Shown here: piece after piece, positions 30,472 through 36,385 of the stretch
How the letters are laid out: every line of letters begins with the position of its first letter
Numbering within the stretch: the first letter of the stretch is position 1
Assembly (NCBI GenBank): GCA_017560205.1
Contig: JAFYOL010000252.1
Span: 1 to 36,385 of the forward strand
DNA from: Erysipelotrichaceae bacterium
GTDB taxonomy: Bacteria > Bacillota_I > Bacilli_A > Erysipelotrichales > Erysipelotrichaceae
Direction: 5' to 3'
Length of the DNA stretch: 36,385 bases
Made by a program: the position numbers and the translations under genes
Notes under the pieces: generated by a model
The model's database searches: none
Told to the model about the DNA's origin: nothing
Seen by the model: only the letters and a program-made list of their open reading frames with translations

Positions 30472-31075
30472 TGGCAATCACCCTTTCCACCACAGTTTCT
30501 TCAAGATGAACAGGCAGATGTTTTCCGCTTGTGCACTCTGAAATCACAGTTTCAATATCTTTTGACTCTGCATAGAATTCCAGAGAAACCATTTCTCCAT
30601 ATTCCTTGTTGATCACATCACAGCTTTTTAAAGTATACTCCATCTTGCCCAATAAATTATAAGGGACAGTCAGGACATAGTGATGCATTTTCATGGTCTT
30701 GGTTTTCTTAGCCAGAGAAATGGATTCTGATACAGAACGGCTGTATGCACGCACCAGACCACCTGCACCCAGTTTAATACCGCCAAAATAACGAACTACC
30801 ACAGCCAATGTATCATGCAGACCACTTCTTTTCAGTGCTTCCAGCATAGGTACACCTGCAGTTCCTGATGGTTCGCCATCATCATTGGAACGTGCCAGTT
30901 CATTGTTTTCACCAATCACAAATGCAGTACAGTGATGAGTTGCATCCGGCATCGCTTTGCGGATACTCTGAATCTTCTCTCTTGCCTCTGCTTCTGAGAA
31001 AACACGCGAAAGAATACAGATAAATCTGCTTTTTTCAATTTCAATGGTATGTGTAAACTCTTCAGCCAGACGCAT
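30464..31075 (-). CDS. yigZ: YigZ/IMPACT-family protein
   Basis: A 203-residue protein of the UPF0029/IMPACT family. The N-terminal domain holds EIEKSRFICILSRV, then DATHHCTAFVIG, and the signature DDGEPSGTAGVPMLEALKRSGL, GGIKLGAGGLVRAYSRS. A C-terminal DUF1949 ferredoxin-like domain follows from about residue 135. Eukaryotic IMPACT inhibits GCN2; the bacterial role is not settled, with translation-related or proline-peptidase-like proposals. The ATG at 31075 has GAGGGGG upstream and fits the family; an upstream in-frame start at 31111 would lie on the promoter. The stop overlaps a small membrane protein gene. Confidence 0.9.
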   Translation of the reverse strand: MRLAEEFTHTIEIEKSRFICILSRVFSEAEAREKIQSIRKAMPDATHHCTAFVIGENNELARSNDDGEPSGTAGVPMLEALKRSGLHDTLAVVVRYFGGIKLGAGGLVRAYSRSVSESISLAKKTKTMKMHHYVLTVPYNLLGKMEYTLKSCDVINKEYGEMVSLEFYAESKDIETVISECTSGKHLPVHLEETVVERVIAND

Positions 31076-31099
31076 GTGAAAATCCCCCTCATTGGTACA

Positions 31100-31105
31100 A
31101 GTATA
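31100..31105 (-). promoter_or_regulatory. Extended -10 promoter of yigZ
   Basis: On the minus strand TGG precedes TATACT, an extended -10 element, between the tatD terminator and yigZ. The -35 is weak. Confidence 0.45.
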
Positions 31106-31136
31106 CCACAAGTCACACTTTCTGCACAGAAAAGAA

Positions 31137-31162
31137 AAGACAGGATTAAAATCCTGTCTTAT
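31137..31162 (-). terminator. Terminator of the TatD gene
   Basis: AAGACAGGAT / ATCCTGTCTT, a 10-bp stem, is followed on the minus strand by TTCTTTTCTG. Confidence 0.8.
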
Positions 31163-31923
31163 TTGTTGATTTCATACACACGAAGTGCATTTTCCATGGA
31201 CTTCTGGGCAACAAATTCTTCAGAAACACCACGAAGTTCCGCAATCATCTGAACCACTGTCTTCACATCATCAGCTTCACAGCGATCATCTTTTCTCTCA
31301 TATGGGGCAGCATATGGACAATCTGTTTCAATCAAAAGACGATCCCATGGCGTTACCATCAGACATGCGATAGGAGCAGCATTCCACTCTGGATAAGTGA
31401 GGTCATTGTTGAAGCTCACATACATCCCGATATCAAAAGCACGCTGAAGAATATCCACAGGTCCTGAATAACGATGAATGACACCTTTTGGACGATATTC
31501 TTCCAGAATTTCAATCACATCTTCATGAGCTTCACGGTCATGAATGATAACCGGCATATCCAGTTCTTTTGCCAGTTCAAGCTGTTCCTTAAAGATTCTT
31601 TTCTGCAGATCTTTTGGTTCGTTCCAGAAATAATCCAGCCCCATTTCACCAATCGCTACAATCTTAGGATGTTTTGCCAGTTCTCTGACTTTTTCCAGAT
31701 AATCAGCAGGTGTTTCTTCTGTCCAATGCGGATGAATCCCAATACTTCCATAAGCGAAATCATACTTATCCACAATTTCCATGACTGTATCAAACACTTC
31801 TACATCACTGCAGCAATTCAATATATATTTCACATCTGTGTTTCTTAAATATTCAAGACGTTCATCACGATCTTCTTTAAACTGAGCATCTTCATAATGT
31901 ACATGACTATCAAACAATTCCAT
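31159..31923 (-). CDS. tatD: TatD-family metal-dependent hydrolase/nuclease
   Basis: A 254-residue TIM-barrel metal-dependent protein of the TatD family. DSHVHYED gives the HxH ligands His7 and His9; IGEMGLDYFW holds the Glu ligand; PVIIHDREAHED and GVIHRYSG give His ligands; LLIETDCPY has the catalytic Asp. E. coli TatD is a 3'-5' exonuclease; relatives act on DNA or D-amino-acid-linked substrates. It has its own promoter (31942-31970) and terminator. Immediately upstream, on the other strand, is a tRNA gene. Confidence 0.92.
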   Translation of the reverse strand: MELFDSHVHYEDAQFKEDRDERLEYLRNTDVKYILNCCSDVEVFDTVMEIVDKYDFAYGSIGIHPHWTEETPADYLEKVRELAKHPKIVAIGEMGLDYFWNEPKDLQKRIFKEQLELAKELDMPVIIHDREAHEDVIEILEEYRPKGVIHRYSGPVDILQRAFDIGMYVSFNNDLTYPEWNAAPIACLMVTPWDRLLIETDCPYAAPYERKDDRCEADDVKTVVQMIAELRGVSEEFVAQKSMENALRVYEINK

Positions 31924-31941
31924 AGAATATCCTTTTTATCT

Positions 31942-31970
31942 ACTATAAGATTACCATATAAAATGATGAA
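31942..31970 (-). promoter_or_regulatory. Promoter of the TatD gene
   Basis: On the minus strand TTCATC (31965-31970) and TATAGT (31942-31947) are 17 bases apart. Confidence 0.5.
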
Positions 31971-31988
31971 CTTCATCTGAAATGTTCT

Positions 31989-32017
31989 TTTCAAAAACCA
32001 TAAGAATGTGATATCAT
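31989..32017 (+). promoter_or_regulatory. Promoter of tRNA-Val
   Basis: TTTCAA (31989-31994) and TATCAT (32012-32017) are 17 bases apart, with a TGA extension before the -10. Transcription would start about four bases before the mature tRNA. Confidence 0.55.
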
Positions 32018-32027
32018 TATTCAGCAC

Positions 32028-32103
32028 GGACGCTTAGCTCAGTTGGGAGAGTACTTCCTTGACGTGGAAGGGGTCATGGGTTCGAGTCCCCTAGCGTCCA
32101 CCA
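32028..32103 (+). tRNA. tRNA-Val (anticodon GAC)
   Basis: A 76-base tRNA with CCA encoded. The acceptor arms GGACGCT (32028) and AGCGTCC (32093) pair over 7 bp; the anticodon arm is CTTCC-TTGACGT-GGAAG with anticodon GAC (valine); the T loop is TTCGAGT. It has its own promoter and terminator and no other tRNA beside it. No direct repeat of its 3' end was seen downstream, so it is not an occupied integration site in this window. Confidence 0.95.
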
Positions 32104-32114
32104 TTTTAAGATTC

Positions 32115-32138
32115 AAAGGCTGATTCCAGCCTTTTTTT
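32115..32138 (+). terminator. Terminator of tRNA-Val
   Basis: AAAGGCTG-ATTC-CAGCCTTT is followed by TTTTA. Confidence 0.85.
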
Positions 32139-32199
32139 ATTGTCTAAAGATACAAATCTCAGGTTTTATGCTACGATATCTATACAATGAGGTAGATTT

Positions 32200-32850
32200 A
32201 TGGCGATTAAAACATTAGACTTGTCTCAATATCCAAGACGTGATCATTTCAATTACTTCCAGACACTGGCTTATCCTTATTTAGGCGTTACCTGTGAAGT
32301 TGATATTACTGAACTTTATCAGTTTGTCAAAGAAAAACAGCTTCCTATGTTTCTGACTCTGTTGTGGTGTGTCAGCCGCGCAGCCAATGATGTGCGTGAA
32401 TTCCGTTATCGCATCAAAGACAATCAGCTGGTTGAAGTTGATTTCTGCGATACATCCCACACCGTAGCTAAAGATGATGAAACTTATGCTTACTGTGTAT
32501 TAAAGGCAGACATGGATCTGGCACCTTTCTTAAAGGTTGCAGCTGTTAAACATGAAGCTTCACGAACAAGCGGTACAATTGATGAAGATCCAGATGAAGC
32601 ACTCTCCATGATTTTCATTTCTACACTGCCTTGGTTCTATTTCACCGATCTGACTCAGCCAGTTCCAATTCCTGCAGACACCAACCCACGCATTACCTGG
32701 GGAAAGTTTCAGGAAAAAGAGGGCAGAATCATGATGCCTCTGAATGTTTTATGTCATCATTCACTGGTTGACGGAAAACATCTGGCGAATTTTTTTGATT
32801 GCCTGAACAAACGCATGAAAGATGCGATCAACTCGGGGGTAAACGCATGA
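32200..32850 (+). CDS. Chloramphenicol acetyltransferase-like acyltransferase (CatA fold)
   Basis: A 216-residue protein of the type A chloramphenicol acetyltransferase family. The N-terminal PRRDHFNYF and later PWFYFTDLTQP are family blocks, and the catalytic motif CHHSLVDG (His187 as base, Asp five residues on) is intact. True CatA enzymes acetylate chloramphenicol with acetyl-CoA; many chromosomal relatives in gut Bacillota have no shown resistance role, so the substrate is open. The stop codon overlaps the start of a metallo-beta-lactamase-fold gene (ATGA), making a coupled pair. Confidence 0.85.
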   Translation: MAIKTLDLSQYPRRDHFNYFQTLAYPYLGVTCEVDITELYQFVKEKQLPMFLTLLWCVSRAANDVREFRYRIKDNQLVEVDFCDTSHTVAKDDETYAYCVLKADMDLAPFLKVAAVKHEASRTSGTIDEDPDEALSMIFISTLPWFYFTDLTQPVPIPADTNPRITWGKFQEKEGRIMMPLNVLCHHSLVDGKHLANFFDCLNKRMKDAINSGVNA

Positions 32851-33530
32851 AACTGACACAACTGACAAAACACATCTGGATCAGTGAACATGAACAGCGT
32901 CGTGACCGTCCAAAACTTGGTTATATTCACACTGATACGCATACGGTTGTGATTGATGCCGGTCATTCCAAAGAACACGTACAGGAATTTTATGATGCTC
33001 TGTCAAAAGAAAATCTGCCACTTCCTGAACTGACACTGATTACACACTGGCACTGGGATCACACATTCGGCATGCATGCAGTCCATGGTCTAACATGTGC
33101 TGAAAGACGAACAGAAGCACAGCTTCAAAGAGTTCTAAGCGACTGGAATGAAACCTCTTCCCAACAATACAAAGACATGAATGAACACATTTGTGCTGAA
33201 TATGAAGACCGTACAATCCAGATCAAAGGGGCAGACATCGTCTTCGACAATGAACTGAACATTCATCTGGGTGAAGTCTCCGTTCATGCCTTCCACGTTC
33301 CATCCTCTCATACAGAAGATTCAACCATCATTTTGATTCCTGAAGAAAAGGTGATTTTTATCGGAGACTGCATCTGTGGAAAATATCCTGAATGGATTGT
33401 GGATTATCCTGTACGCAATCAATTGATTGAACTGTTAAAAACTCTCGATTTCAATATTGCAGTAGGATCACACTGGGAACCCTTCACTAAAGAAGAACTG
33501 ATTACAGCTTTAGTTAATGATACAATTTAA
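32847..33530 (+). CDS. Metallo-beta-lactamase-fold hydrolase
   Basis: A 227-residue MBL-fold protein. The metal motif is THWHWDHT (HxHxDH), with later ligands in PSSHTEDS and GDCICG, and GSHWEPF near the end. This is a general hydrolase group (glyoxalase II, lactonase or other), and the substrate cannot be told. The ATG at 32847 is chosen because GGGGGT lies seven bases upstream and it overlaps the stop of the CAT-like gene; an in-frame start at 32799 falls inside that gene. The two probably act together or are expressed in a fixed ratio. Confidence 0.85.
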   Translation: MKLTQLTKHIWISEHEQRRDRPKLGYIHTDTHTVVIDAGHSKEHVQEFYDALSKENLPLPELTLITHWHWDHTFGMHAVHGLTCAERRTEAQLQRVLSDWNETSSQQYKDMNEHICAEYEDRTIQIKGADIVFDNELNIHLGEVSVHAFHVPSSHTEDSTIILIPEEKVIFIGDCICGKYPEWIVDYPVRNQLIELLKTLDFNIAVGSHWEPFTKEELITALVNDTI

Positions 33531-33531
33531 A

Positions 33532-33560
33532 AAAGAAGGAATAAACTTCCTTCTTTTTAC
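33532..33560. terminator. Bidirectional terminator between the MBL and aldehyde dehydrogenase genes
   Basis: AAAGAAGGAA / TTCCTTCTTT form a 10-bp stem with loop TAAAC and a T-run on the plus strand; the two genes converge here. Confidence 0.75.
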
Positions 33561-34927
33561 TTTAAGAATACTCTTAATAATTTACTGAACAATTCACTGC
33601 GATGATGACGATAACGAAACGGCAAATCCATCCATGTTTTCTTATCCATGATGTTTTTTGTATGAGAAAACGCCTTAAAACCAGCTTTTCCATGATAATT
33701 TCCCATACCGCTTTCACCAACACCACCAAATGCAAGTTCACTTGTCCCTAAGTGAGCCATAACATCATTGATGCATCCTCCACCATACTGAATACGTTCA
33801 GTAACAGCTTTAATGACCTGCTTATCTTCAGTAAAGAGATAAAGTGCCAACGGTTTAGGTTTGTCCTGCATCAAATGAATGATTTCTTCAGTTGTTTCAT
33901 AGGTCAGTACTGGAAGTACTGGTCCAAAGATTTCTTCTTTCATGACTGCATCATCCCATGTCACATCATCCATAATTGTCGGTTCAATCTGGTATGTTTC
34001 TGCATTTGATTTTCCACCATGCACTACTTTATCGAGATCAATCAGACCTTTTACTCTTTCAAAGTGTTTCTCATTGATGATTTTTCCATAATCTGTCTGA
34101 TTTAATGGATTTTCTGTGTACTGAAGTTCAATCTGTTTCTTCAGTTCTTTGATCAGCTGATCTTTTACAGAAGAATGAACCAGAAGATAATCGGGGGCAA
34201 CACAAGTCTGTCCACAGTTCAGATACTTTCCAAACACAATTCTTTTGGCCGTCAGCTCAATCTTGGCTGTTTTATCCACAATGCATGGACTTTTTCCACC
34301 AAGTTCCAATACTGCAGGTGTTAAATGTTCTGCAGCATTTCTCAACACTTCTTTTCCTACATTGGTACTTCCAGTAAAGAAGATAAAATCAAACTTCTGT
34401 TTTAAAAGTTCTGCGTTTTCTTTTCTTCCGCCTGTTATGACGCAGACTACTTCTTCATCAAAACATTCTTCCAGAATCTGTCTTACAACTTCACTTGTGC
34501 ATGGAGAATACGCACTTGGTTTGACAACCGCAGTATTTCCTGCCGCAATCGCATTGGCCAATGGATCGATTGTCAACAGAAAAGGGTAGTTCCATGGACT
34601 CATAATCAAGACTGTTCCATAAGGTACTGATTTTGTATAGCTTCTTGCCGCAAATTGTCCAAGAGGTGTCTTGACTGTCTTTTCTTTGGCATAGCTTCTG
34701 ACATGTTTGATCATATGACTGATTTCTGTCAAAGCCAGTCCTACTTCACACATGTAGGCTTCAAAATCATTCTTGCCCAGGTCCTTTTCCAATGCATTTA
34801 GAATATCCTGTTCATGATGTTGTATTGAATCATACAATTTCTTTAACATTTTAATTCTATATTCTACATCAATGGTCTTTCCTGTATGAAAGAACTCACG
34901 TTGTCTCTGTACTTTTTCTTGAATCAT
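33557..34927 (-). CDS. Aldehyde dehydrogenase (class 3/YwdH-like)
   Basis: A 456-residue NAD(P)-dependent aldehyde dehydrogenase. It has MSPWNYPFLLTIDPLANAIAAG, the Glu in VLELGGKSPCIVD, the nucleophile Cys in YLNCGQTCVAPDY, and EEIFGPVLPVL. Length and the C-terminal hydrophobic end are those of the class 3 fatty aldehyde dehydrogenase group, which oxidise medium- and long-chain or aromatic aldehydes. The ATG at 34927 has GGAGG upstream; an in-frame start at 35002 would include the promoter region. It is divergent from a MarR regulator, and two direct repeats lie over its -35, so MarR control is likely. Confidence 0.92.
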   Translation of the reverse strand: MIQEKVQRQREFFHTGKTIDVEYRIKMLKKLYDSIQHHEQDILNALEKDLGKNDFEAYMCEVGLALTEISHMIKHVRSYAKEKTVKTPLGQFAARSYTKSVPYGTVLIMSPWNYPFLLTIDPLANAIAAGNTAVVKPSAYSPCTSEVVRQILEECFDEEVVCVITGGRKENAELLKQKFDFIFFTGSTNVGKEVLRNAAEHLTPAVLELGGKSPCIVDKTAKIELTAKRIVFGKYLNCGQTCVAPDYLLVHSSVKDQLIKELKKQIELQYTENPLNQTDYGKIINEKHFERVKGLIDLDKVVHGGKSNAETYQIEPTIMDDVTWDDAVMKEEIFGPVLPVLTYETTEEIIHLMQDKPKPLALYLFTEDKQVIKAVTERIQYGGGCINDVMAHLGTSELAFGGVGESGMGNYHGKAGFKAFSHTKNIMDKKTWMDLPFRYRHHRSELFSKLLRVFLK

Positions 34928-34955
34928 TCTTGATCCTCCAATTCTGCAATGCACT

Positions 34956-34984
34956 ATTTTACACCAGTTTTCACAATTTGTCAC
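34956..34984 (-). promoter_or_regulatory. Promoter of the aldehyde dehydrogenase gene
   Basis: On the minus strand GTGACA (34979-34984) and TAAAAT (34956-34961) are 17 bases apart. Confidence 0.5.
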
Positions 34985-34987
34985 AAT
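34971..34987. repeat. Ten-base-period direct repeat at the aldehyde dehydrogenase -35
   Basis: TCACAAT occurs at 34971 and again at 34981, one helical turn apart, overlapping the -35 of the aldehyde dehydrogenase gene. It is a candidate site for the divergent MarR protein, though MarR sites are more often inverted repeats. Confidence 0.4.
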
Positions 34988-34995
34988 ACACTGAA

Positions 34996-35025
34996 TTGAC
35001 ATTTTATATTAAGTGTCTTTATAAT
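34996..35025 (+). promoter_or_regulatory. Promoter of the MarR gene
   Basis: TTGACA (34996-35001) and TATAAT (35020-35025), both perfect hexamers, are 18 bases apart. Confidence 0.8.
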
Positions 35026-35047
35026 AACACCACAACAGGAGGTGCCT

Positions 35048-35491
35048 ATGCTGGATCGTTTTGAAATGTTTACTGTACTGATGTCAAAACTCAGTTATCA
35101 GATTAAGAAAATCAAATCGGAAGAGATGGAAAAGTTCAACTTGAAAGGCACGCATCTTTCTTGTCTGTACTATCTTTTCAAAAACAAGGAATTAACCGCA
35201 ACTGAACTCTGTGATATCTGCAATGAAGATAAAGCATCCATTTCACGCTCTGTTGAATACCTTGAGAAACAAAATTACCTGATTTGTGAATCCAAAACTG
35301 AGAAAAGATACAAATCACTGATTCATCTGACACAAAAAGGAGAAGAAATCGCTAAATCCATCTGTCAGAAAATTGATGGTATTGTAGAAATGGCCAGTGC
35401 AGGATTATCAGAAGCTGATCGAGAAATCATGTATCGTGCATTGATGCTGATTAACGGAAATCTGAATAAATTGAATGATGAAGTCCATTAG
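35048..35491 (+). CDS. MarR-family transcriptional regulator
   Basis: A 147-residue winged-helix regulator. Helices at about 5-35 form the dimer interface; LKGTHLSCLYYLFKNKELTATELCDICNEDKASISRSVEYLEKQNYLI contains the recognition helix (ASISRSVEYLEKQ) and the wing (ESKTEKRYKSLIHLT). MarR proteins usually repress divergent genes and release DNA on binding small phenolic or oxidising ligands. The ATG at 35048 has an AGGAGG five bases upstream; the GTG at 35042 lies inside that site. It is divergent from an aldehyde dehydrogenase. Confidence 0.9.
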   Translation: MLDRFEMFTVLMSKLSYQIKKIKSEEMEKFNLKGTHLSCLYYLFKNKELTATELCDICNEDKASISRSVEYLEKQNYLICESKTEKRYKSLIHLTQKGEEIAKSICQKIDGIVEMASAGLSEADREIMYRALMLINGNLNKLNDEVH

Positions 35492-35504
35492 TGGACTTTT
35501 TCTT
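35481..35504 (+). terminator. Terminator of the MarR gene
   Basis: AAGTCCA-TTAG-TGGACTT is followed by TTTCTTTT. It overlaps the stop codon. Confidence 0.8.
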
Positions 35505-35596
35505 TTGCTCAATGTTAAAATATAAGAAATTAAAAATTCTTTTAATAATGTTTTTTAATCAGTCATACAACTGAATGGAAAGGTATCTGAAGTAAT

Positions 35597-36103
35597 ATGG
35601 ATAAAAACTTCATCTATTGTCAAAGGGATATTCCTAAACATGAGTTGAGATATGGCTTGTGGTCCAGTGCTGCAACAGGCTGCGGATGGATTGCCGTCTA
35701 CAACATTCTTACTCTTTACGGTATCCCCTGCGATCCTCAACAGATTCTCAATGAAGTCAAAAGAGATGTTCCTGTCCTTAATGGATTATGCGGTTCATTC
35801 CTCATGAGTCCTGCATGGGTTTTAAGAAGGCATGGATTTGATGTCTGCTTTACCACAAAGAAAGAAAAAATGGACCAGATTGCCCAACAAAATGAAACAG
35901 GTATTCTCTTTTACTGGTGGAAAACCAAAAAGAAACTAGGTGCACACTTCTGTGCAGTTGAAAAAACTGAAGAAGGTTATATTGGATACAATACATATTC
36001 CAATTCAACCGGACCTGATTCATACGGTCCTAGCATTAAAGACTTCCTGGACAAAAGAAAATACTTCGGTGCTGTCTATTTCGGTATCACAAAGCACAAA
36101 TAA
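35597..36103 (+). CDS. C39-like cysteine-protease-fold protein, cytoplasmic
   Basis: A 168-residue protein resembling the C39/BtrH-type papain-like fold. The putative nucleophile Cys29 is in ATGCGWIAVYN at the start of a helix; His117 is in GAHFCAVE; Asn132 in GYNTYSN can complete a Cys-His-Asn triad. There is no signal peptide or membrane segment, unlike secreted C39-like YvpB proteins, and no ABC transporter as in bacteriocin exporters. The Shine-Dalgarno sequence is weak: AAAGG is distant (about 13 bases) from the ATG. It might be a peptidase or an acyltransferase of the same fold. Confidence 0.65.
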   Translation: MDKNFIYCQRDIPKHELRYGLWSSAATGCGWIAVYNILTLYGIPCDPQQILNEVKRDVPVLNGLCGSFLMSPAWVLRRHGFDVCFTTKKEKMDQIAQQNETGILFYWWKTKKKLGAHFCAVEKTEEGYIGYNTYSNSTGPDSYGPSIKDFLDKRKYFGAVYFGITKHK

Positions 36104-36106
36104 CAT

Positions 36107-36145
36107 AAAACCTCACTATTTCTAATGAAATAATGAGGTTTTTTC
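36107..36145 (+). terminator. Terminator of the C39-like gene
   Basis: AAAACCTCA-c-TATTTC pairs with GAAATA-a-TGAGGTTTT (one mismatch) over a TAAT loop, followed by TTTC. Confidence 0.8.
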
Positions 36146-36234
36146 ATTTTCTGGTGAATAACAGAAATGAAGGGATCTGTTGAAGCTTGCCCGTCTGGAC
36201 TTATGCATGCCACATAACGAAAGGAGGGCTTTCT

Positions 36235-36385
36235 ATGATTACAATATCCATAGAACTTCTGTCTTCTTTTTCACTTTCAGATATCTGTGATGTCATTGTT
36301 GCAGTCTGCGATATCATCACACTCTTGATTTTGATTATAGGATACAAAAGAAAAAGCGCTGTTAGTTCCTACCAAGACAACCAGC
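36235..36385 (+). CDS. Small hydrophobic protein, cut by the window end
   Basis: An open frame of at least 50 codons starts at ATG 36235 with a strong AAAGGAGGG Shine-Dalgarno sequence six bases upstream and runs off the window. The protein has an acidic, amphipathic N-terminus (SIELLSSFSLSDICDV), one membrane segment at about residues 19-38 (VIVAVCDIITLLILIIG), then a basic YKRKS turn. This layout is that of small single-span membrane proteins including type I toxins and holin-like toxins. The interval 36146-36234 before it has no other gene, and GCCC at 36189 could pair with GGGC at 36226 over the ribosome site. I do not recognise the family. Confidence 0.5.
   Translation, partial: MITISIELLSSFSLSDICDVIVAVCDIITLLILIIGYKRKSAVSSYQDNQ

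Noticed and set aside
32028-32140. tRNA-Val as an attachment site of an integrated element
   Set aside because: There is no integrase nearby, no direct repeat of the tRNA 3' end downstream, and composition does not change.
34927-35002. Longer aldehyde dehydrogenase with 25 extra N-terminal residues
   Set aside because: The extension would cover the divergent promoter region, has no ribosome site and is not typical of the family.
1-36385. CRISPR array, insertion sequence or prophage
   Set aside because: No regularly spaced repeats, transposase, integrase or phage genes were found on either strand.

Overview
The window reads as chromosomal DNA of a low- to moderate-GC Bacillota (Firmicutes) gut anaerobe. 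Ribosome binding sites are strong and GGAGG-like, sigma-A-type promoters and rho-independent terminators are easy to see, and there is an oxygen-sensitive radical SAM sulfatase-maturating enzyme. A yabP-yabQ-divIC block next to rqcP points to a spore-forming ancestry. The overall flavour fits Erysipelotrichales, but this is inference; no rRNA or other marker in the window fixes the taxon. I see no CRISPR array, prophage, insertion sequence or plasmid function, and no stretch over 300 bases without a gene.

Layout. 1-2843: the end of an unrecognised protein and a large WG-repeat lipoprotein. 2881-4248: rqcP, then the sporulation genes yabP and yabQ and the division gene divIC. 4266-6690: a YtcJ-type amidohydrolase, a short leader with two hairpins, and an alpha/beta hydrolase. 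6703-8114 (minus): the tail of a decayed MATE transporter and a BrnQ branched-chain amino acid carrier. 8263-11740 (plus): a patatin-like lipase, then a MATE efflux pump in an operon with a ceramidase-like hydrolase. 11791-20629 (minus): a glycoside block made of two transcription units, GH78 alpha-L-rhamnosidase-rhaB-rhaA-rhaD and O-methyltransferase-GH3 beta-glucosidase. 20733-24220 (plus): a KdpDE-like two-component system, then a Na/phosphate cotransporter with a PhoU domain, with three Pho-box-like repeats between them. 24296-26767: an anaerobic sulfatase-maturating enzyme convergent with a Cys-type sulfatase that is its likely client. 26872-29032 (minus): an AEC-family carrier and a MalY/PatB-type C-S lyase. 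29162-31923: a TIGR02206-type membrane protein, an unlisted 29-residue peptide gene with its own promoter and operator-like palindrome, a small membrane protein, a YigZ/IMPACT protein and a TatD nuclease. 32028-36385: tRNA-Val(GAC), a chloramphenicol-acetyltransferase-like protein coupled to a metallo-beta-lactamase-fold hydrolase, a divergent aldehyde dehydrogenase/MarR pair, a C39-like cysteine-protease-fold protein, and a small hydrophobic ORF cut by the window end.

How the genes work together. The rhamnosidase and the beta-glucosidase could strip rhamnose and glucose from plant glycosides, and RhaB, RhaA and RhaD take the rhamnose to dihydroxyacetone phosphate and lactaldehyde. No rhamnose transporter or regulator lies in the window. 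The two-component pair probably controls phosphate uptake through the adjacent cotransporter, in spite of its KdpDE-like sequence. The maturase activates the sulfatase across the convergent junction. The least explained elements are the 29-residue peptide gene, the phosphate-type repeats, the hairpin leader at 5842-5898 and the small ORF at the right edge.
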